A stretch of DNA of 64,000 bases from Lysobacterales bacterium (GCA_019634735.1 JAHCAT010000002.1:1-64000); one strand, 5' to 3'. Numbered from the stretch's first letter, positions 1 to 13,396 are shown. Notes: generated by a model from the sequence alone, not told the origin. A program made the numbers and translations.

Positions 1-458
<458 letters not shown>

Positions 459-604
459 AGAGCATGGCTTCGCCGGTTCGAGGCGTCCACACAAGGCACT
501 TGCACGTTCAGAGAAGCCGGCAGCACGGCGCTGAAACGGACGATCCGCGAGGAGCGTTCGTTTCGTTGCGTCTGCGCCACGGGTCATGGACCCGCAACAG
601 ATTT

Positions 605-681
<77 letters not shown>

Positions 682-688
682 TTCCGCC

Positions 689-764
689 GGGGCCATAGCT
701 CAGCTGGGAGAGCACCTGCTTTGCAAGCAGGGGGTCGTCGGTTCGAACCCGACTGGCTCCACCA
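689..764 (+). tRNA. tRNA-Ala (TGC)
   Basis: A 76-nt cloverleaf with encoded CCA, beginning GGGGCCATAGCTC and ending GGCTCCACCA. The anticodon TGC is at 722-724 within the loop TTTGCAA. It follows tRNA-Ile by seven bases in the rRNA spacer and is co-transcribed with the rRNAs. Confidence 0.98.
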
Positions 765-825
765 GACCTCTGAACGCAGCGCATACGAATTGAATGAAAC
801 CGGGTCGGCGTTGAGGCCGGTCGGG

Positions 826-837
826 TGTTCTTTGAAA
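826..837 (+). promoter_or_regulatory. boxA-like antitermination site in the rRNA spacer
   Basis: The string TGTTCTTTGAAA lies about 115 bases before 23S. It resembles the boxA element (TGCTCTTTA type) that loads the Nus antitermination complex onto nascent rRNA. The assignment rests on motif likeness and position only. Confidence 0.4.
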
Positions 838-950
838 ACTTGGGACGTAACAAGCGTTTTGGCTCGAACGAGTCGAACGTGTCGTTGAGGCAAGTAGGCG
901 AAGCAACACGAGTTGTTTGCGTGTGACCCCGAGGCTTCTTGGGGTTATAT

Positions 951-3832
<2,882 letters not shown>

Positions 3833-3922
3833 ATCCCTCAATCCTCACTGACACGTCTCTCCCACAGGCCTCAGAGCATGGACAAAATCCATGCACAAAC
3901 CCTTGCTACATCCACCAACTTA

Positions 3923-4040
3923 TTCCTGGCGACCATAGCGGTGTGGTACCACCCGATCCCATCCCGAACTCGGAAGTGAAACGCACAAGCGCCGATGGTA
4001 GTGTGGCCTAAGCCATGCGAGAGTAGGTCATCGCCAGGAG
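3923..4040 (+). rRNA. rrf: 5S ribosomal RNA
   Basis: The terminal stem CCTGGCGA pairs with the closing TCGCCAGG. The conserved internal block CCCATCCCGAACTCGGAAGTGAAACG, quoted here only as landmarks CCGAACTCGG and GAAACG, lies between 3958 and 3983. Length is about 118 nt. It is the last gene of the rrn operon, 90 bases after 23S. Confidence 0.96.
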
Positions 4041-4051
4041 CTTCATCCAAA

Positions 4052-4084
4052 CGCCCCGCGCAGCAATGCAGCGGGGCGTTTACT
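4052..4084 (+). terminator. rrn operon terminator
   Basis: A perfect 8-bp stem CGCCCCGC / GCGGGGCG (4052-4059 and 4071-4078) has an 11-nt loop and is followed by TTTACTTT. It begins 12 bases after 5S, so it is the likely factor-independent terminator of the rRNA operon. It could also serve the converging aidB side. Confidence 0.75.
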
Positions 4085-4218
4085 TTGCGCGGGATCAAAT
4101 GGCGATGCGCGGGTGGAAACCCGGGGAAGAGAGGCCCGCGGAAACGCCGGGATCGAGGGCCATCGACACGCGACGGGATCGGTGGAACCCACCTGGCGGC
4201 GGGGGTCGGGAGTGCCCC

Positions 4219-5853
4219 TCAGGCGGCAGGCAGGGCCCGGTCGACGAGCGACCGACAGTCGATGCCGTCTGGAAGCTGGCCGAAACAAGCCGCCGGCTGT
4301 CCCAGCCGCGCGCCGATGAATGCGTGGGCGACGCTGGCAGGCGCGTGCTCGCGCAGGACGCCCGCCTGGACCAGTTGCGCGACATTGGCGGCCAGGCGGC
4401 GCGCCGACGCTTCAAGCGCATCGTCTGGCGTGGCTTCCAGCGCGGCGCGGCAGGTTCGCCAACGCGCCCGGGCGATGGCATCGCTGTCGCACAGCGGGGC
4501 CAGGAGGTTGTCAAGGGCGGCCAGGGTGCCCTGATCGCGTGTCGCTCGCAGCAGGTCGAGGCACTGGATGTTGCCGCAGCCTTCCCAGATCGAATTCAGG
4601 GGCGCCTCGCGATAGAGCCGCGCGAGTGGCGATTCCTCGACATAGCCGATGCCGCCCAGGCATTCCATGGCCTCGTTCACCACGGCCGGCGCGCGCCTGC
4701 AGATCCAGAACTTCCCGAGCGGGGTCAAGACCCGTGCAAGCGCCGCCTCGCCCGCATCGCCAGCGGAGGCGTCGATGGCACGGGCGGTGCGCAACGCAAG
4801 AGACATGGCCGCCTCGGACTCCAGCGCGAGGTCGGCCAGCACCGCCGCCATCAGCGGCTGCTCGCGCAACAGCCGGCCGAACGCGCGCCGGTGGCTTACA
4901 TGATGCAAGGCCTGGAACAGCGCCTGGCGCATCAGCGCGGCCGATCCCACCATGCAGTCCAGGCGCGTCAGCGCCACCATCTGCAGGATGGTGGCGACGC
5001 CACGGCCCTCGTCGCCGATCCGCCAGGCCAGGGCCTGGTCGAACTCCACTTCGGACGAGGCATTGGCGTGGTTGCCGAGCTTGTCCTTGAGGCGCATCAG
5101 GCGCAGGCCGTTGCGGCTGCCGGCCGAGCGCCAGCGCGGCAGCAGAAAGCAGCTCAGCCCGCCTTCGGCCTGTGCCAGCACGACGAAGGCATCCGACATC
5201 GGTGCCGAGAAGAACCACTTGTGGCCGGTCAGCAGGTAGCTGCCGTCGGCCTGCCGGTCCGCGCGGGTGGTGTTGCTGCGGACATCCGACCCGCCCTGCT
5301 TCTCGGTCATCCCCATGCCGATCAGCAGACCGTGCTTGCCGGAGCGGTGGGCATCCGTGGCGTCGTAGTGGTCCGACAGGACACCGCGCAACCAGTCTTC
5401 GCCGAGCGCCCCGGCCTGGCGCAGCACAGGGACCGCGGCATAGGTCATGGTCAGCGGGCAATTGCTGCCGGGTTCCGCCTGGTGGTGCAGGTACTCCATG
5501 GCCGCGCGCGCGACGTGGGCGCCCGGCCGGTCATCCTGCCAGGGCCCGGCATGCAATCCGTGGCCGACGGCGATCGACATGACCTCGTGATAGGCGCGAT
5601 CGTATTCGACGGCATCGACGCGGTGGCCGTAGCGGTCATGGCTGTGCAGCCGGGGCCGGTTGCGGGCGGCCAGCTCGCCGAGCGCCATCAGTTCGCCGCC
5701 GGCCAGCGCGCCGTAGGCCTCCAGGGTTTGCTCCGCCCACCCGGCACCGTTGGCGGCCACGGCTTCGACGAGCGGAAGGTCCGCGCGGTAGAGGTTGAAA
5801 ACCGGGAAAGGCGGTGGCTGGTTGCTCACCTGGTGGGTCGCCGCCACCGCCAC
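4219..5853 (-). CDS. aidB: AidB-type acyl-CoA dehydrogenase family protein
   Basis: A 544-residue flavoprotein with line-by-line likeness to E. coli AidB, an isovaleryl-CoA-dehydrogenase homologue of the adaptive alkylation response that binds DNA. The AidB signature MTEKQGGSDV lies at residues 182-191, followed by GHKWFFSAP and, further on, RLKDKLGNHANAS. The C-terminal block ECLGGIGYVEESPLARLYRE and WEGCGNIQCLDLLR is also typical. Length matches the family (about 541). It is the second gene of a pair: its start lies four bases after the stop-proximal end of the S9 peptidase gene. No Ada box was recognised upstream, so alkylation control is not shown here. Confidence 0.93.
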   Translation of the reverse strand: MAVAATHQVSNQPPPFPVFNLYRADLPLVEAVAANGAGWAEQTLEAYGALAGGELMALGELAARNRPRLHSHDRYGHRVDAVEYDRAYHEVMSIAVGHGLHAGPWQDDRPGAHVARAAMEYLHHQAEPGSNCPLTMTYAAVPVLRQAGALGEDWLRGVLSDHYDATDAHRSGKHGLLIGMGMTEKQGGSDVRSNTTRADRQADGSYLLTGHKWFFSAPMSDAFVVLAQAEGGLSCFLLPRWRSAGSRNGLRLMRLKDKLGNHANASSEVEFDQALAWRIGDEGRGVATILQMVALTRLDCMVGSAALMRQALFQALHHVSHRRAFGRLLREQPLMAAVLADLALESEAAMSLALRTARAIDASAGDAGEAALARVLTPLGKFWICRRAPAVVNEAMECLGGIGYVEESPLARLYREAPLNSIWEGCGNIQCLDLLRATRDQGTLAALDNLLAPLCDSDAIARARWRTCRAALEATPDDALEASARRLAANVAQLVQAGVLREHAPASVAHAFIGARLGQPAACFGQLPDGIDCRSLVDRALPAA

Positions 5854-5857
5854 GTCC

Positions 5858-8224
5858 TCAGTGCACGCCGCGCAGGTTGCGCTCGAACAGCTTGAGCACC
5901 CGGCGGTACTGGTCCAGCCAGCTCTCCGGATGGACGTAGCCGTGCCGCTCCAGCGGGTAGCTGGCCAGCTCCCAGTCTTCCTTGCGCAGCTCGATGAGGC
6001 GCTGCGCCAGCATCACCGCGTCCTGGTAGAACACGTTGTCGTCCATCATGCCGTGCGCGATCAGGAGGTGGCCCCGAAGGTTCTCCGCGTATTCGATCGG
6101 CGAACTGATCCGGTGCGCTTCCGGATCGACGTCCGGAGTGTTCAGGATGTTGGCGGTGTAGCCGTGGTTGTAGTGGCGCCAGTCGGTGACCGGCCGCAAC
6201 GCGGCGCCCGCATGGAAGCGGTCCGGCTCGCGGAACAGCGCCATCAGCGCCATGAAGCCGCCATACGAGCCGCCGTAGACGCCGACACGTTCCGGATCGC
6301 CCTGGTGATGCTCGACCAGCCAGTCGAGTCCGTCGACCAGGTCCTCCAGCTCCGGGTGGCCCATGCGACGGTAGATGGCCGTGCGCCAGTCGCGTCCGTA
6401 GCCTGCGGAGGCCCGGAAGTCCATGTCCAGTACGAGGTAGCCCCGCTCGACCAGCAGGTGGTGGAACATCTGCTCCCGGTAGTACTGCGGGAAACGGTGG
6501 TGGCTGTTCTGCAGGTAGCCTGCGCCATGAACGAACAGCACGATCGGGTAGCGCCTGCCGGGCTCCATGCGGGCGGGCCTGTAGAGCTTCGACCAGACCG
6601 CATCGGCCTGGTGGCTGGATGGTACGGCCACCACCTCCATGTCGGGCCACTCGATGGCCCGGTAGGCCGCGGTGCGGGTGTCGGTGAGCGTACGCAGCGA
6701 TCGGCTGCCGAGATCCAGCACCGCCAGCTGCGTCGGCACATGGGTCGAGGAGTGCAGGACCAGCGCCCGGCGCTGGTCCGGCGACACCACGTAGCGCTCG
6801 ACGCCGCGCAGTTCGGTCAGGCGACGGGGGGTGCCGCCGTCGACCGCCACTTCGTAGAGGTCGAACATGGTCGGCTGTTCGGCGTTGCCGATGAAGATGA
6901 ACCGCCTGCCGTCCGCCATCAGCGTCGGAGACTGCGCTTCGAACCGGCCCTGGGTGAGCGCCCGGGCCGCACCGGTGCCCACCGGCTTCAGGTAGAGGTG
7001 CCCGAAACCGCTGCGCTCGCTCTGGAACCAGAGCGTACGGCCGTCGGGCAGCCAGCCGAAATCGTTGAAGGTCCAGCCGATCCATGCCGTGTCGGTGAGC
7101 CTGTCCTCGACCGCGAGGTCGGCGCCCTGCACGTCCGGAGCCATCGAGACCAGCCAGCGGTCCTTGTTGTCGACCGATCGGAGCATCAGGGCAAGACGGG
7201 ATCCTTCCGCGTTCCAGCGGCTGCCCAGCAGAGACACGGCGCGTTGCTCAGGCGCCTTGGGAGCCGCGGGATTGCCCTCACGAAGAAAGGCCAGCGGGTC
7301 CTCGGCCACGCCCGGCAGCTTGCCCAGGTCGATGGGCTGGCGGGTACGCGTCTGGATGTCCAGCAATTCGAACTGCACGCCCTGAGGCAAGTTCCTGCCG
7401 ACCCGCGTGCGCACCTCCTCGATCTCGGTGTAGCCGGATTCGGTGACGTACAGCGGCATCTTGCCCCGCTCACCCGCCTCGGCGGATTCGGCGGCAGTGA
7501 CGATCAGGAGCCAGCGCCCGTTCGGGGACGGCTCGCTGGCAACCAGCCTGCGCCCCTTGCCCAGAAACCAGGGTGCCGGCGCCCGGCTGCTGTCGACCCC
7601 TCGCTGACGCAGGTCCTCGGAGCGCTCAGCTGCGCGATCGGCGCGTTGCCTCGCGAGCGTGTCGAACAGGCGAAGCTGCACCTGGCGCAGCAGCTCGTCC
7701 TTGCCGGCCGAGTCGGGCTCGTCTTCCATGCGCAGGTCGATCAGCGGCCTGGCCATGCCGGTGGCGGCGTCCATGATCAGCCAGCGCTCGCCGGCGCGGA
7801 CCAGGACCCGGCCATCGGCCATGAAGCGGGGCTCGGCCAGGCCATCGACACCCCGGCTCAGCTGAGTCAGCCGGCCGCTGCGCAAATCGCGGATGAACAG
7901 GTCGCCATTGCGCAGGAACAGGGCCCGGCGGCGATCGCGATCGAACACAGGCGCCGCACCATCCAGGACAGCCAGGCGATCGTCGCCGACCGCGGCGTCG
8001 CGTTCGCCGCGCAGGTTGATCGCGCGCGTGTCCCGCAACGGACTGCCGGCGCGCTTGATGCGATAGAGCGCTTCGCGGCCGTCCAGGGACCACCATGCGT
8101 CCTCGACCGGAGGTCCGATCCAGTCCGGGTGTTCCATGATCTGCTCGAGGTCCGGCAGGGCGGCACGGGCCAGGGCGGGGATCAGGGCCATCAGGGCGGC
8201 CAGCAGGAGCGCGGTTCTTCGCAT
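5858..8224 (-). CDS. secreted S9-family serine peptidase (prolyl oligopeptidase type)
   Basis: A 788-residue protein starting MRRTALLLAALMALIPALARA, a clear Sec signal peptide, which decides the start over an in-frame upstream ATG that would give an Arg-rich extension. Residues about 30-520 form a repetitive WD/PD40-like beta-propeller; the rest is the alpha/beta-hydrolase peptidase domain. The nucleophile is Ser653 in GGSYGG, with Asp near 729 (HGMMDDN) and His near 761 (LERHGY) completing the triad. Members cleave small peptides, often after proline or as dipeptidyl peptidases; exact specificity cannot be read. aidB follows four bases downstream, so the two are probably co-transcribed. Confidence 0.92.
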   Translation of the reverse strand: MRRTALLLAALMALIPALARAALPDLEQIMEHPDWIGPPVEDAWWSLDGREALYRIKRAGSPLRDTRAINLRGERDAAVGDDRLAVLDGAAPVFDRDRRRALFLRNGDLFIRDLRSGRLTQLSRGVDGLAEPRFMADGRVLVRAGERWLIMDAATGMARPLIDLRMEDEPDSAGKDELLRQVQLRLFDTLARQRADRAAERSEDLRQRGVDSSRAPAPWFLGKGRRLVASEPSPNGRWLLIVTAAESAEAGERGKMPLYVTESGYTEIEEVRTRVGRNLPQGVQFELLDIQTRTRQPIDLGKLPGVAEDPLAFLREGNPAAPKAPEQRAVSLLGSRWNAEGSRLALMLRSVDNKDRWLVSMAPDVQGADLAVEDRLTDTAWIGWTFNDFGWLPDGRTLWFQSERSGFGHLYLKPVGTGAARALTQGRFEAQSPTLMADGRRFIFIGNAEQPTMFDLYEVAVDGGTPRRLTELRGVERYVVSPDQRRALVLHSSTHVPTQLAVLDLGSRSLRTLTDTRTAAYRAIEWPDMEVVAVPSSHQADAVWSKLYRPARMEPGRRYPIVLFVHGAGYLQNSHHRFPQYYREQMFHHLLVERGYLVLDMDFRASAGYGRDWRTAIYRRMGHPELEDLVDGLDWLVEHHQGDPERVGVYGGSYGGFMALMALFREPDRFHAGAALRPVTDWRHYNHGYTANILNTPDVDPEAHRISSPIEYAENLRGHLLIAHGMMDDNVFYQDAVMLAQRLIELRKEDWELASYPLERHGYVHPESWLDQYRRVLKLFERNLRGVH

Positions 8225-8409
8225 CGGCGTCGGGTTCCGGGTGGGGTGATTGCAGGATAGGACAAGGCGGCGCACCCGGCGGCCGAGCCGCCGCATGGAC
8301 ACGCCGATCGGTCGCGGCGGCGCCCGATCCGCTCGAAGCCCCCGGCGGACCCGCCCCGGATGCCGTCGCTGGCGGGAGGAGGCTGCCAATCCCCGGTAGA
8401 CTTCCGGTC

Positions 8410-11400
8410 ATGGTCGAACCTGCCATTCCGGACCGGGTGCCCCGAGCCTCAGCATCCATCGGCGTCCTGGCCGGCGCATCGGCCGCAATCCTGCTTCATT
8501 CCATCGCCGAGCCGTTGCCAGCCCTGCTGCTTTCGTTCGCCTGCTGGTCGCTGGCGCTTGCCCTGCTGCCTGCGTGGTCGATGCCGCACCTGCGCCTGGC
8601 CACCGCAGCCGGCCTCGTTCTTGCCCATGGCGCGGTGCTTGCGGTGCTGATTTTCCCTGCGCTGTGGTGGTGGTGGAACGCGGCATCCCTGTCGGCTGCC
8701 CTGGCAATTGCTCTGGCGATCGCACTGGCCGTGGTCCTGGCAATGCCCTGCTGGCTTGCGCCGGCCCTCTCCGAAGCGGACGGCAATGGGCGTTCAGGCG
8801 TGCGCGCGGCCCTCGCCAGGGCCAGGTCGCTGACCGCGCTGGACGAGGCGCTTCTGTGGCGGGGGCTGCTGCCGATGACGATGCAGGTGCTGGCGCTGGC
8901 AGCGCCGATCCTGATGGCCTCGGCCGCCGCCCGGGCCTCGGGCTGGCCGGTGCTGCTCGCCATCGCGGCAACCGGCCTGATGCTGGGGTTCGCCGCGCAA
9001 CGCATGCAAGCGGGCGCAGCCACCCCGGCACCGGGCGACGCCGAGCAGCCGCCCGCGGCCATTCCGTTGCCGGTACCCGCCGACCCCGGAGAGCGGACCT
9101 GGCTGCTGCGGCAGTCCTTGCGCGCCGGCGAGGTGGACCATGCACTGGCCCTCCTTGCCGCAGGTGCCGACGTACTCGCCCCGGCCTGGCCGGACGAGCC
9201 GGAGCAGCGCTGCGCGTTGATCATCGCCGCCGGCATGAACGATTCGCGGCCGCTGCGCGCCATGCTGGCTGCCGGTATCGATGTCAATCACGCGGCACAG
9301 GGGATGACACCCCTGCTTGTGGCCACGCGCGCCAGCTACTACGGACGTCCGGAAACCGTGCTCGCGCTGATCGCCAACGGCGCCGACGCCATGGCGCGCT
9401 GTCCTGAGGGGCGCACTCCGCTGCACCACGCTGCGTTGAGCGTCGACCCGGCGGTCGCGGCCACCCTGCTCGACGCCGGCACCGCGATCGACGCGTCCGA
9501 CGACGAGGGGCACACGCCGCTCTCGCTCGCCTGCTCGGTCGGCAATGCCGCCGTCGTGCGCCTGCTGCTCGAGCGCCAGGCGTCGCTGGCGGTGCCGGGC
9601 GCGTTGCCGGCACTTGCGGCGGCGGCGCAGGCGGGCGAGGGCGACCCGCGGATTCTCGGCTGGCTGCTCCAGGCCAAGGCGCCGTTGGCCGCTGCCGATG
9701 CCCAGGGTTGGACCGCCCTGCATCACGCCGCCGCCGCCGGCAACCGACTCGCCGCGGAGCGGCTGATCGATGCGGGCGCCGACGTCGGTGCCCGCGACCA
9801 GCGCGGGCGGACACCGCTGCACCTGGCCTGGCTTGCCTCGGAGACGGACGCTGCACTGTGCGAACTGCTGCTGCGGGCCGGCGCCGATGCGGACGTCGCC
9901 GACGACGAAGGCCACACTCCGCGCGCGCTGCAGGCGGCCCGCTCTCCTCAGCCGGCGTTGCCGCTCGAGGCGGGCGCCGCGGATCCCGGCGTCGAGCTCG
10001 GGGAGGTGCTGCTGGCCGACGGCCAGGCTGCGGCGCTGACCGCCTGGCTGGCCCGCGCCGGAGATCCGCAACGGGTCCGGCTGGCCCTCGCCGCCGCACG
10101 TCTGGGTGCCCGCCGGGCCCTGGCCGACGCACTGGCGCGGCCTTTGTCCGCAGACGCCGTCGACGACCTCGACCAGCCGGCTCTGGCCGCGGCCCTGGCC
10201 GACGCCGAACCTTCGCTTGCCCTGCTGCGCGCCCTGCCGGCCGCCGGCGTGAGCGTGGCCGGCGGCGCCTGGCTGGCCAGGCTGCTTGCCTGCGGCGTGG
10301 GGCCGGTGGAGCAGCTCGAGTCGGTGGCCCTTGCCTGGCTGGAAGCGGGTGCGGACCCGTTCGCCCCCTGCGAAGGTGCATCGCCGCTGACGTTGGCCAG
10401 CGCGGCCGGCTGCGAGCGCCTGCTGGGCGTGCTGCTCGAACGGGGGTGCGACCCGCGCCAGGCCGATCGGGCGGGGTCGACCCCCCTGCACCATGCGCTG
10501 CGCCAGCCCGACGAACTGGCTCTGCAGATGGTGTGCAAGCTGCTGGCCGCCGGTGCCGACCCGGGTCAGCCGGACTGTGCCGGGGAAACGGCGCTGGCGC
10601 AGGCCCAGGCCGAGGGCCGAACCACCCTGCTGCCCTGGCTGCGCTGGTCGGACTGGAGGCTGCCGGGCCGTCGCCTCTCCGGGCATGACCTGGTGGCCGC
10701 GGCGGCGGTGGGGGACCTGGCGGCGGTCCGCCGTCTGCGCGCGCTCGGAATCCCGGCCGAAGGTCGCGACCCCCAGGGCTGCACGCCCCTGATCCGTGCC
10801 GCCGGCGGTGGCCATGCCGGGGTGGTGGCGGCCCTGCTGGCCTCCGGGGCCGACCTTTCGTCGCGCTCGCATTCGGGCATGTCGCCGTTGAGCGCTGCCG
10901 TGGTGGCCGGCCACGAGGCCGTGGTCACGCTTCTGCTGGAGGCAGGCGCTGCGCCCGAGCAGCGGCTCGCTGGAGAGGCCACCGCCCTGGTCGTGGCTGC
11001 CGCCTGCGGTGCGGTTGGCAGCGTCCGCGCCCTGCTGTCCGCAGGCGCATCTGTGATCGCCCGCGACAGCAATGGCAACGCGCCCTTGCACGCCGCCGCC
11101 GGCTTCGCCTTCGGAAGCCGGGATGCGTCCCGTGTGCGCGCGTTGCTGCTTGAGCTGCTGTCCGCGGGCGCGACCGTCGATGCCAGCAACCATGCCGGAC
11201 TGACGCCCCTGCACGTGGCCTGCGGTGCGGCGGCTGCGGCGCCACCGGACAGCGTCGGCGTCGAGGCGGCGCTCGACGTGCTGCTTTCCCGCTCCTCCGC
11301 GCATGCCATGGTCGACCGCAAGGGTTGCCTGCCGCTGCATTACGCGGCCGCGAACGGCCTGGCTGGCAGCGTGCGGCGTCTGGTGGCGCGGGGTGCCGAC

Positions 11401-11538
11401 GCCGGCCAGCGCGACCATGGTGGCTGGAGCGCGCTGGACTACGCTGTCCGCTACGGCCACAGCGACGTGGTCAACGACCTGCAGCGGGCTGCCGGGTCCT
11501 ACGCCGCGGCGCCCGCGGTGCCGTTACGCCCGGCCTGA
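8410..11538 (+). CDS. large membrane-anchored ankyrin-repeat protein
   Basis: 1042 residues. The first about 200 are hydrophobic, with several membrane segments in two blocks (roughly 18-100 and 150-200). The rest consists of about twenty ankyrin repeats, recognisable from recurrent GxTPLHHAA, VxALLxxGADxxARD and similar motifs. Some middle repeats (residues about 510-690) are degenerate. Ankyrin arrays bind proteins; here the array would be displayed from the membrane, probably on the cytoplasmic side, though topology is not certain. It is transcribed divergently from the S9 peptidase gene across a 185-bp gap. No enzymatic domain is seen. Confidence 0.85.
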   Translation: MVEPAIPDRVPRASASIGVLAGASAAILLHSIAEPLPALLLSFACWSLALALLPAWSMPHLRLATAAGLVLAHGAVLAVLIFPALWWWWNAASLSAALAIALAIALAVVLAMPCWLAPALSEADGNGRSGVRAALARARSLTALDEALLWRGLLPMTMQVLALAAPILMASAAARASGWPVLLAIAATGLMLGFAAQRMQAGAATPAPGDAEQPPAAIPLPVPADPGERTWLLRQSLRAGEVDHALALLAAGADVLAPAWPDEPEQRCALIIAAGMNDSRPLRAMLAAGIDVNHAAQGMTPLLVATRASYYGRPETVLALIANGADAMARCPEGRTPLHHAALSVDPAVAATLLDAGTAIDASDDEGHTPLSLACSVGNAAVVRLLLERQASLAVPGALPALAAAAQAGEGDPRILGWLLQAKAPLAAADAQGWTALHHAAAAGNRLAAERLIDAGADVGARDQRGRTPLHLAWLASETDAALCELLLRAGADADVADDEGHTPRALQAARSPQPALPLEAGAADPGVELGEVLLADGQAAALTAWLARAGDPQRVRLALAAARLGARRALADALARPLSADAVDDLDQPALAAALADAEPSLALLRALPAAGVSVAGGAWLARLLACGVGPVEQLESVALAWLEAGADPFAPCEGASPLTLASAAGCERLLGVLLERGCDPRQADRAGSTPLHHALRQPDELALQMVCKLLAAGADPGQPDCAGETALAQAQAEGRTTLLPWLRWSDWRLPGRRLSGHDLVAAAAVGDLAAVRRLRALGIPAEGRDPQGCTPLIRAAGGGHAGVVAALLASGADLSSRSHSGMSPLSAAVVAGHEAVVTLLLEAGAAPEQRLAGEATALVVAAACGAVGSVRALLSAGASVIARDSNGNAPLHAAAGFAFGSRDASRVRALLLELLSAGATVDASNHAGLTPLHVACGAAAAAPPDSVGVEAALDVLLSRSSAHAMVDRKGCLPLHYAAANGLAGSVRRLVARGADAGQRDHGGWSALDYAVRYGHSDVVNDLQRAAGSYAAAPAVPLRPA

Positions 11539-11733
11539 GTCCTCGGGGGCGCGGGTCGGAAACCGGCTGACACGACCTGCAGCCACCTGGTCAGGACTGC
11601 GCCAGGCCGCTGCGCCGCCGGCAGGCCGGGCAGGCCAATCCGCAGCCATCCCCCATCGTCCCGAAGATGCGCAGCTCGGCCCTGCGTCCAGGCGGATCGC
11701 CGCTGCGTGCCCGCTGCGGCATGGCCGGACGGC

Positions 11734-13227
11734 TCAGTCGCCGGCGTGTCCCACAGGGCGTTCGAACGCCCCGCTTGCAACCGACAGGGATGTTCCGGCC
11801 GGCTGGGGCACGTGATCGGCGCAGGCGCCGTCCAGCGCCGGGCCTGCCAGCGACAGCACCAGCAGAGCCGTCGCTGCCAGTGCGGCAACCGGCGCGCGCC
11901 AGCCGGGCCACAATCCCCGGAGGGCTGTCGCGGCATGGGTCGTGGCGGCGGACTCGCCCAGTCGGACCAGAAGGTGCGCGGCGAACAGGCACAGCACCGG
12001 CAGCATGGGCACGAGGAAGCGCGTCTTCACATGCAGCCCGCCGAACAGCGCGAGCTGGTAGCCGAGAAAGACCAGCAACAGCCAGATCCAGGGGCGGCGC
12101 CAGTCACGCCAGGCGAGCAGACCCAGCCCGGCCATCAGCAGCAGCGCCAGGTGCCAGCCGCGGGCGAGGTGGTCGACCGCGGAAACCAGCCAGGGCGTGC
12201 GCAGGCTGTACAGGCCGATATGGCCACGGCAGGCCGGCCCCGGCAACTGCGCCGACAGCGTGGTACGGGCATCGAAGAGCCGGAAGTACTGTCGTCCGGC
12301 CTGGCGCGCCAGGGTGGCCACCACACCTTGCGCCTCCACGATGCCCAGCGCCTGTTCGCGCGCGTAGGCGGCGCGCCCGCTGGCGTCATCGGCGCTGGCG
12401 AGGTACTCGGCCATGCGTTCGCCGGTCTCGTCGAACACGTAGTCGCTGCGCCAGCGGTCGCCCAGGCCCACCCAGAGGTTGAACCACGAGGAATCGGCGA
12501 TGGTCGCCCGGCCGGTTTCCTGCCAGCTCCGGTGCACGACCGGCCCGGTCACCAGCAGCGCGCCAAGCCCGAAGGCCGCCAGCGCGGCGAGGCTGCGTCC
12601 GGGTGCCCGGCGCTGCCAGAGCGTGACGAGCAGCAGCGGCCAGAATCCCGCCAGCAGGCTCTTGGCCAGCAGGCACAGGCCGAGCGCTGCGCCGGCCAGG
12701 CCTGCGACTGCGGTCGCGCGCCTGGCATCCGTAAGGCCGCGGCGCGCCAGCAGCAGCCAGGCCAGCAGCAGGCTGGCGAACAGGTGCATGATCTCCGGCC
12801 AGAGCCAGGTCGCGAAGGCGATGGTGGCCGGATTCACCACGAGGGCGATGGCCGCCCAGTCGGCGGTCCGGGTGTCGCCGGTCAGCAGCAGGCAGCAGCG
12901 CTGCAGCAGCACGCCCGACAGCACCAGCAGCGCGAGCTGGACGAGCTGCACGGCCAGCACGTGCGGGCCGGCAAGGGCGTAGACCGCCGCCATGAACAGA
13001 CCTTGCAGGGGCGGCCAGAGCAGACGGGGATCGAACCAGTCGCCGCCGGCCAGTACAGACAGCGCCATCGGCTGGTAGACCGAGACCTCGTCGCCGGCCA
13101 GCTGCTTGGCCTGGGGAAACCAGTACAGAGCCAGCAGCCCGGCCGACAGCACCAGCCAGGCAAGGGCGGCGCCCAGCAGTCTGCGGCGGCGGTCGGACGA
13201 GGGGGCGGGTTGCGGCGTTTCCGGCAT
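11734..13227 (-). CDS. GT-C type membrane glycosyltransferase-like protein
   Basis: About 497 residues from MPETPQ; an ATG 16 codons upstream is also in frame but adds a featureless stretch. There are ten or more hydrophobic segments. Just after the first lies AGDEVSVYQP, the acidic pair in the first periplasmic loop that marks ArnT/PMT-type (GT-C) transferases using polyprenyl-phosphate sugars. The larger loop near residues 240-330 is soluble. The substrate is unknown and neighbours (ankyrin protein, rho) do not help. Family-level assignment only. Confidence 0.7.
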   Translation of the reverse strand: MPETPQPAPSSDRRRRLLGAALAWLVLSAGLLALYWFPQAKQLAGDEVSVYQPMALSVLAGGDWFDPRLLWPPLQGLFMAAVYALAGPHVLAVQLVQLALLVLSGVLLQRCCLLLTGDTRTADWAAIALVVNPATIAFATWLWPEIMHLFASLLLAWLLLARRGLTDARRATAVAGLAGAALGLCLLAKSLLAGFWPLLLVTLWQRRAPGRSLAALAAFGLGALLVTGPVVHRSWQETGRATIADSSWFNLWVGLGDRWRSDYVFDETGERMAEYLASADDASGRAAYAREQALGIVEAQGVVATLARQAGRQYFRLFDARTTLSAQLPGPACRGHIGLYSLRTPWLVSAVDHLARGWHLALLLMAGLGLLAWRDWRRPWIWLLLVFLGYQLALFGGLHVKTRFLVPMLPVLCLFAAHLLVRLGESAATTHAATALRGLWPGWRAPVAALAATALLVLSLAGPALDGACADHVPQPAGTSLSVASGAFERPVGHAGD

Positions 13228-13374
13228 GACGGCAGGGCGGGGACCAACCGCCGATGCTAGTGCAGTAGCTTCCACCCGAGGGGTCGCTGCGGCGGCGCAT
13301 TGCGCCCCTGGCCGCGGTCGGGTGCATCGGCGTGGCGGCGCGCCGGGAGAACCGGGCTGCGCGCGCCGCGACCG

Positions 13375-13396
13375 GCGGCCGCTGGTGCGCGGCCGC
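13375..13396. terminator. GC hairpin after rho
   Basis: A perfect 8-bp stem GCGGCCGC / GCGGCCGC (13375-13382 and 13389-13396) with a 6-nt loop, six bases past the rho stop codon. There is no T-run, so it may act as an mRNA 3'-end stabiliser or weak terminator. Confidence 0.4.

Noticed and set aside
4066..5895. Long open frame opposite aidB on the plus strand
   Set aside because: It mirrors the codon pattern of a strongly conserved gene, has no family features, and is expected where high GC removes stop codons.
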